64,000 nt of DNA from Prochlorococcus sp. AG-363-K07. GTDB lineage: Bacteria; Cyanobacteriota; Cyanobacteriia; PCC-6307; Cyanobiaceae. The notes under the pieces are model-generated. The model searched no databases and had not been told where the DNA came from. It worked only from the letters and a program-made list of their open reading frames with translations. This document shows positions 60,957 to 64,000 of the stretch, in pieces. The position numbers and the translations under genes are program-made. Every line of letters starts with the position of its first letter. Position 1 is the first letter of the stretch. The stretch lies in the NCBI GenBank assembly GCA_003280225.1, contig QCFO01000006.1, positions 25,959 through 89,958 of the forward strand, read 5' to 3'.

Positions 60957-62339
60957 TCAATCTTCGATTATTGCTGCCACGATGTCATCTGCTCCATTCA
61001 CGATTCGTATAGGGACTTGAAGTGCATCCTCAATATCCTTGAGAGACATGTCATCAAGAAATACAGGATGGTTTTGTTGCAACATGACTGATGGCAGCAA
61101 AAGCTTGTCGCCAAGCTCTTTTCCAGCTAATCCTTCTAATAAATCATTACCAGTTAATAGTCCTGTAACTACTTGCTCTTGCCCCCAGTACGGACTGGGC
61201 AGTCCAAATAAGTGTAAATTCACTCCTTCCACTTCTCTGAGCTTGTTGCAAGCTGGGATTAGTGCTTCTTCTACGAGTCGACCCACTACCCAGCTCACTC
61301 TTTGCGGCTTCATCGCTTTTGAGGGGAGCTTTGAAGTTGCAAGGTCAAGACTTTCTAAGAAAGCTCTGATTGTCCCTACTCCATTTTCTTGTTGGGGAAG
61401 ATCTTCATAAACAGATCTTGGTGGTAGTGGTCTTCCAGCAATTAAATACCATTCATCTGATAGCCAAGCAAAATTAGATCCAATAGTTTCTTTGAATTTC
61501 TCTTGAAGCTCTTCTACTTGTTTGATCACTTTTTCAGCACATTCTTTATTTACTGGAATTAACCCATCATTCTGAGGACGAAAACGTGTAAGCCCAACCG
61601 GAACAATTGCTGTAGAAAGAATTACAGGCCATGTACCTATAGCAAATTTCGCTAAATCCTTAAGAGTACGTGATAATTCAATACCATCGTTTAACCCAGG
61701 ACAAAGAACTATTTGAGCATGGATTTGTAGATTCCGTTCTGCAAACCAATGCAATTGGTTCATTAGAAGCCCTGCACGTGGGTTTTTTAGTAATAGAGAT
61801 CTTAAATTTTTGTTTGTAGAATGGACAGAGACGAAAAGAGGAGAAAGACGTTGTGATTCAATTCTTTCCCAGTCAGATTCAGTTAAATTAGTGAGTGTTA
61901 GGTACGAACCATAAAGGAAACTTAGCCTGAAATCATCATCTTTTAGGTAGAGAGTTTTTCTATGACCTTCTGGTTGTTGATCTATAAAACAAAAAGAACA
62001 TTGATTGTTGCATTGACGCAATCCATCAAATAAGGCTTCGGTAAAATTTAGCCCCAGGCCATCATCTAGTTCTTTTTCAAAGTGAATGTGATGAATTTCC
62101 CCTTTTGCATCTAGCACTTCAAGATCAAGCTCCTCCTCAACAATTAGAAATTGATAGTCAATCAAGTCTCTAGGTTGAATTCCATTTATGCTTAACAACT
62201 TGTCGCCTTTTTCAAACCCAAGATCTTCTCCAATTGAGCCTGGGTCAACTGACTCAACTTCTGCAGGTAAAGGTTTGCGGTTCCTTGATCCACTTTTCAG
62301 TGCTTCGTCACTAAGAGTATCAGAAACTTCAGTCCACAC
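60957..62339 (-). CDS. DUF512 / PDZ-like radical-SAM-type protein (cyanobacterial TIGR03279-like)
   Basis: 460 aa; RQCNNQCSFCFIDQQPEGHRKTLYLKDDDFRLSFLYGSYLTLTNL. Confidence 0.9.
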   Translation of the reverse strand: MWTEVSDTLSDEALKSGSRNRKPLPAEVESVDPGSIGEDLGFEKGDKLLSINGIQPRDLIDYQFLIVEEELDLEVLDAKGEIHHIHFEKELDDGLGLNFTEALFDGLRQCNNQCSFCFIDQQPEGHRKTLYLKDDDFRLSFLYGSYLTLTNLTESDWERIESQRLSPLFVSVHSTNKNLRSLLLKNPRAGLLMNQLHWFAERNLQIHAQIVLCPGLNDGIELSRTLKDLAKFAIGTWPVILSTAIVPVGLTRFRPQNDGLIPVNKECAEKVIKQVEELQEKFKETIGSNFAWLSDEWYLIAGRPLPPRSVYEDLPQQENGVGTIRAFLESLDLATSKLPSKAMKPQRVSWVVGRLVEEALIPACNKLREVEGVNLHLFGLPSPYWGQEQVVTGLLTGNDLLEGLAGKELGDKLLLPSVMLQQNHPVFLDDMSLKDIEDALQVPIRIVNGADDIVAAIIED

Positions 62340-62360
62340 AGAGAGATAATGCCTTGTAAG

Positions 62361-63227
62361 TTATCTAGATGTTATTCCCCAATACCAATTGAGCAAGTAT
62401 AATCCAAAAAGTAACCTGTAAATAATAAATATCCAAGTGCTATTTTTCTGGAAGTATTTTAATAACCAGTCAATGACAAGCCATGAGACAATTGTCGCAG
62501 AGCTAAGTCCAAAAAAGAGTGGCAAGAAATCCTGAGAAAGTGTAAATGGCTGACGTAAAACCTCACTAAGTTCTGCTAGTCCAGCCAAGCTGATTGCAGG
62601 TATGCCTAATAAAAAAGAAAATTTTGCGGCATCTTGTCGTTTCAAACCAAGTAGTAGTGCAGTGCTTAAAGTGATTCCTGAGCGAGATACTCCAGGAATT
62701 AGTGCAAGTATTTGACCAACCCCAATGAGTAAACCATCTTTTATTGATATTTTTTTCATGTCTTTTGTTTGAGTACCATTTTTCTCAGCAATTGCAAGTA
62801 AAATAGCCATCAGAATGGAAATTAAAGCAATAGAAGGAATGCTACGTAAAAAAGAATTTTCATATTCATCCCAGAATAATTTGATTAACATTCCAGTTAG
62901 GATGATCGGACTAGTTCCAACGCATATAGCCAAACCAAGACGAAAATCAAATGTCCCCCATTTTCTATGCCTGAAAGCTGATGAAGTGCTTCTAAGGATT
63001 TGTTGGAGATCTGTTTTAAAGTAACTAATTACAGCCAAGATACTTCCAAGTTGCAGTATTGCGGTCATTGAGATGCCTGGGTCTTTCCAGCCCAGCATCA
63101 GTGGGACAACCTTTAAATGAGCTGTGCTACTGATAGGCAGGAATTCAGTGAGCCCTTGTATTCCTCCAATGATCAAGGAACGGAAGCAAGCTTCTATTAG
63201 TTCAAGTGTATTAGTGGCTTCATTCAT
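62361..63227 (-). CDS. uppP: undecaprenyl-diphosphatase
   Basis: 288 aa; GGIQGLTEFLPISSTAHL, IPGVSRSGIT. Confidence 0.96.
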   Translation of the reverse strand: MNEATNTLELIEACFRSLIIGGIQGLTEFLPISSTAHLKVVPLMLGWKDPGISMTAILQLGSILAVISYFKTDLQQILRSTSSAFRHRKWGTFDFRLGLAICVGTSPIILTGMLIKLFWDEYENSFLRSIPSIALISILMAILLAIAEKNGTQTKDMKKISIKDGLLIGVGQILALIPGVSRSGITLSTALLLGLKRQDAAKFSFLLGIPAISLAGLAELSEVLRQPFTLSQDFLPLFFGLSSATIVSWLVIDWLLKYFQKNSTWIFIIYRLLFGLYLLNWYWGITSR

Positions 63228-63421
63228 TTGGTCATGCTGCTGGGGGCTAAGCGAATTTCATCGCGTTTATTTTTAAAAAATTCATTTTGAGCAGGATGGT
63301 CTTCTAAGGTTCTTTGGATTTGTTGAAATTGGGAGGTCAAGACCTTATCGGTTTACTGAGAACAGCCACCTTTGTTTAATTAACCTTTGCACTTAAGTAA
63401 CCCCTGAGCAATTCTTTTCCG

Positions 63422-64000
63422 ATTCATGAACCTTCAGACTTTTCTGAAGGTTATCTCTCAAAGCCGAAAACCCTGCAGTTTTGGGGGAGTGCTTTGGTTG
63501 TTTTGCCGGTGTTTTTGCAAGCGCCATGGGTTCATTTACATCCAATGTCAGCTTGTTTATTCACCTTTGCTCTTTTGTTTGGCGGACTTTCTTTGGTGAA
63601 ATTTGGCGGTACGAAATATTTTGAGGCAGGTTCGCTTTTAGTTGGTGTTAGTGGTAGTTGGCTAGGGGGTTGCTTGTTTTGGGGTTGGTTGAGACAGTAT
63701 CCAATTTTGCATTTACCTGTAGAAGCCATAGCTTTGCCGCTTGCATTTGTTGGTTTAGGTACTCGTTGGAGGATTGGCGCAGGTTTTTATTTGTCATGTC
63801 TTTTGGGAACAGCAATGACAGATCTGATGATGCTGTTCACGGGTGTTATGAATTCATGGCCCAAAGTTGTAACAGCATCTTTGTTGGACGCTCCTTGTTT
63901 ACTTCATGAAACAGCTGAGCAACTTTTGAAACCACAATCGATTTTTGCATTATTAGTAGCAGCAGCTTTTATAGCGTTGATTTCCCACTTGATGAGGGAA
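63422..64000 (+). CDS. DUF3120 family membrane protein, partial at window end; start uncertain
   Basis: Frame reads ...LQFWGSALVVLPVFLQAPWVHLHPMSACLFTFALLFGGLSLVKFGGTKYFEAGSLLVGVSGSWLGGCLFWGWLRQYP...; open to the end of the window. Confidence 0.75.
   Translation, partial: MHEPSDFSEGYLSKPKTLQFWGSALVVLPVFLQAPWVHLHPMSACLFTFALLFGGLSLVKFGGTKYFEAGSLLVGVSGSWLGGCLFWGWLRQYPILHLPVEAIALPLAFVGLGTRWRIGAGFYLSCLLGTAMTDLMMLFTGVMNSWPKVVTASLLDAPCLLHETAEQLLKPQSIFALLVAAAFIALISHLMRE
63429..63452. repeat. 10-bp stem / 4-nt loop inverted repeat AACCTTCAGA-CTTT-TCTGAAGGTT
   Basis: Direct reading; arms are exact reverse complements. Confidence 0.97.

Noticed and set aside
1-64000. CRISPR arrays, rRNA genes, IS elements, prophage genes, restriction-modification or toxin-antitoxin pairs
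   Set aside because: Looked for regular direct repeats, rRNA-like stretches and transposase, integrase or nuclease motifs; none recognised by eye

Overview
This 64-kb window is AT-rich and gene-dense. It looks like a picocyanobacterial chromosome; a low-light Prochlorococcus is likely, inferred from acsF, psbX-ycf66, hli genes, a sufBCDS/sufR locus and a two-piece tmRNA. Most of it is ordinary core genome: chlorophyll synthesis, Fe-S assembly, K+ transport, exonuclease VII, cysH, smc and accC. I found no CRISPR array, rRNA operon, transposase or prophage module, and no clear undescribed multi-gene system. The most useful observations are: (1) a circularly permuted tmRNA gene on the minus strand whose tag can be read as ANNIVRFSRQTAPVAA; (2) a perfect 22-bp palindrome at the 5' end of the ktrB-like gene; (3) a stand-alone LigD N-terminal/3'-phosphoesterase-like protein next to smc; (4) a core-less Nif11-like protein ending at a double-glycine; (5) a RarA AAA+ ATPase fused to a second domain; (6) a tRNA-Leu that reads as anticodon AAG; (7) several small membrane ORFs missing from the ORF track; and (8) an Hli protein abutting an ABC transporter gene. 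All assignments come from reading the sequence and recalling protein families; no database search was run.
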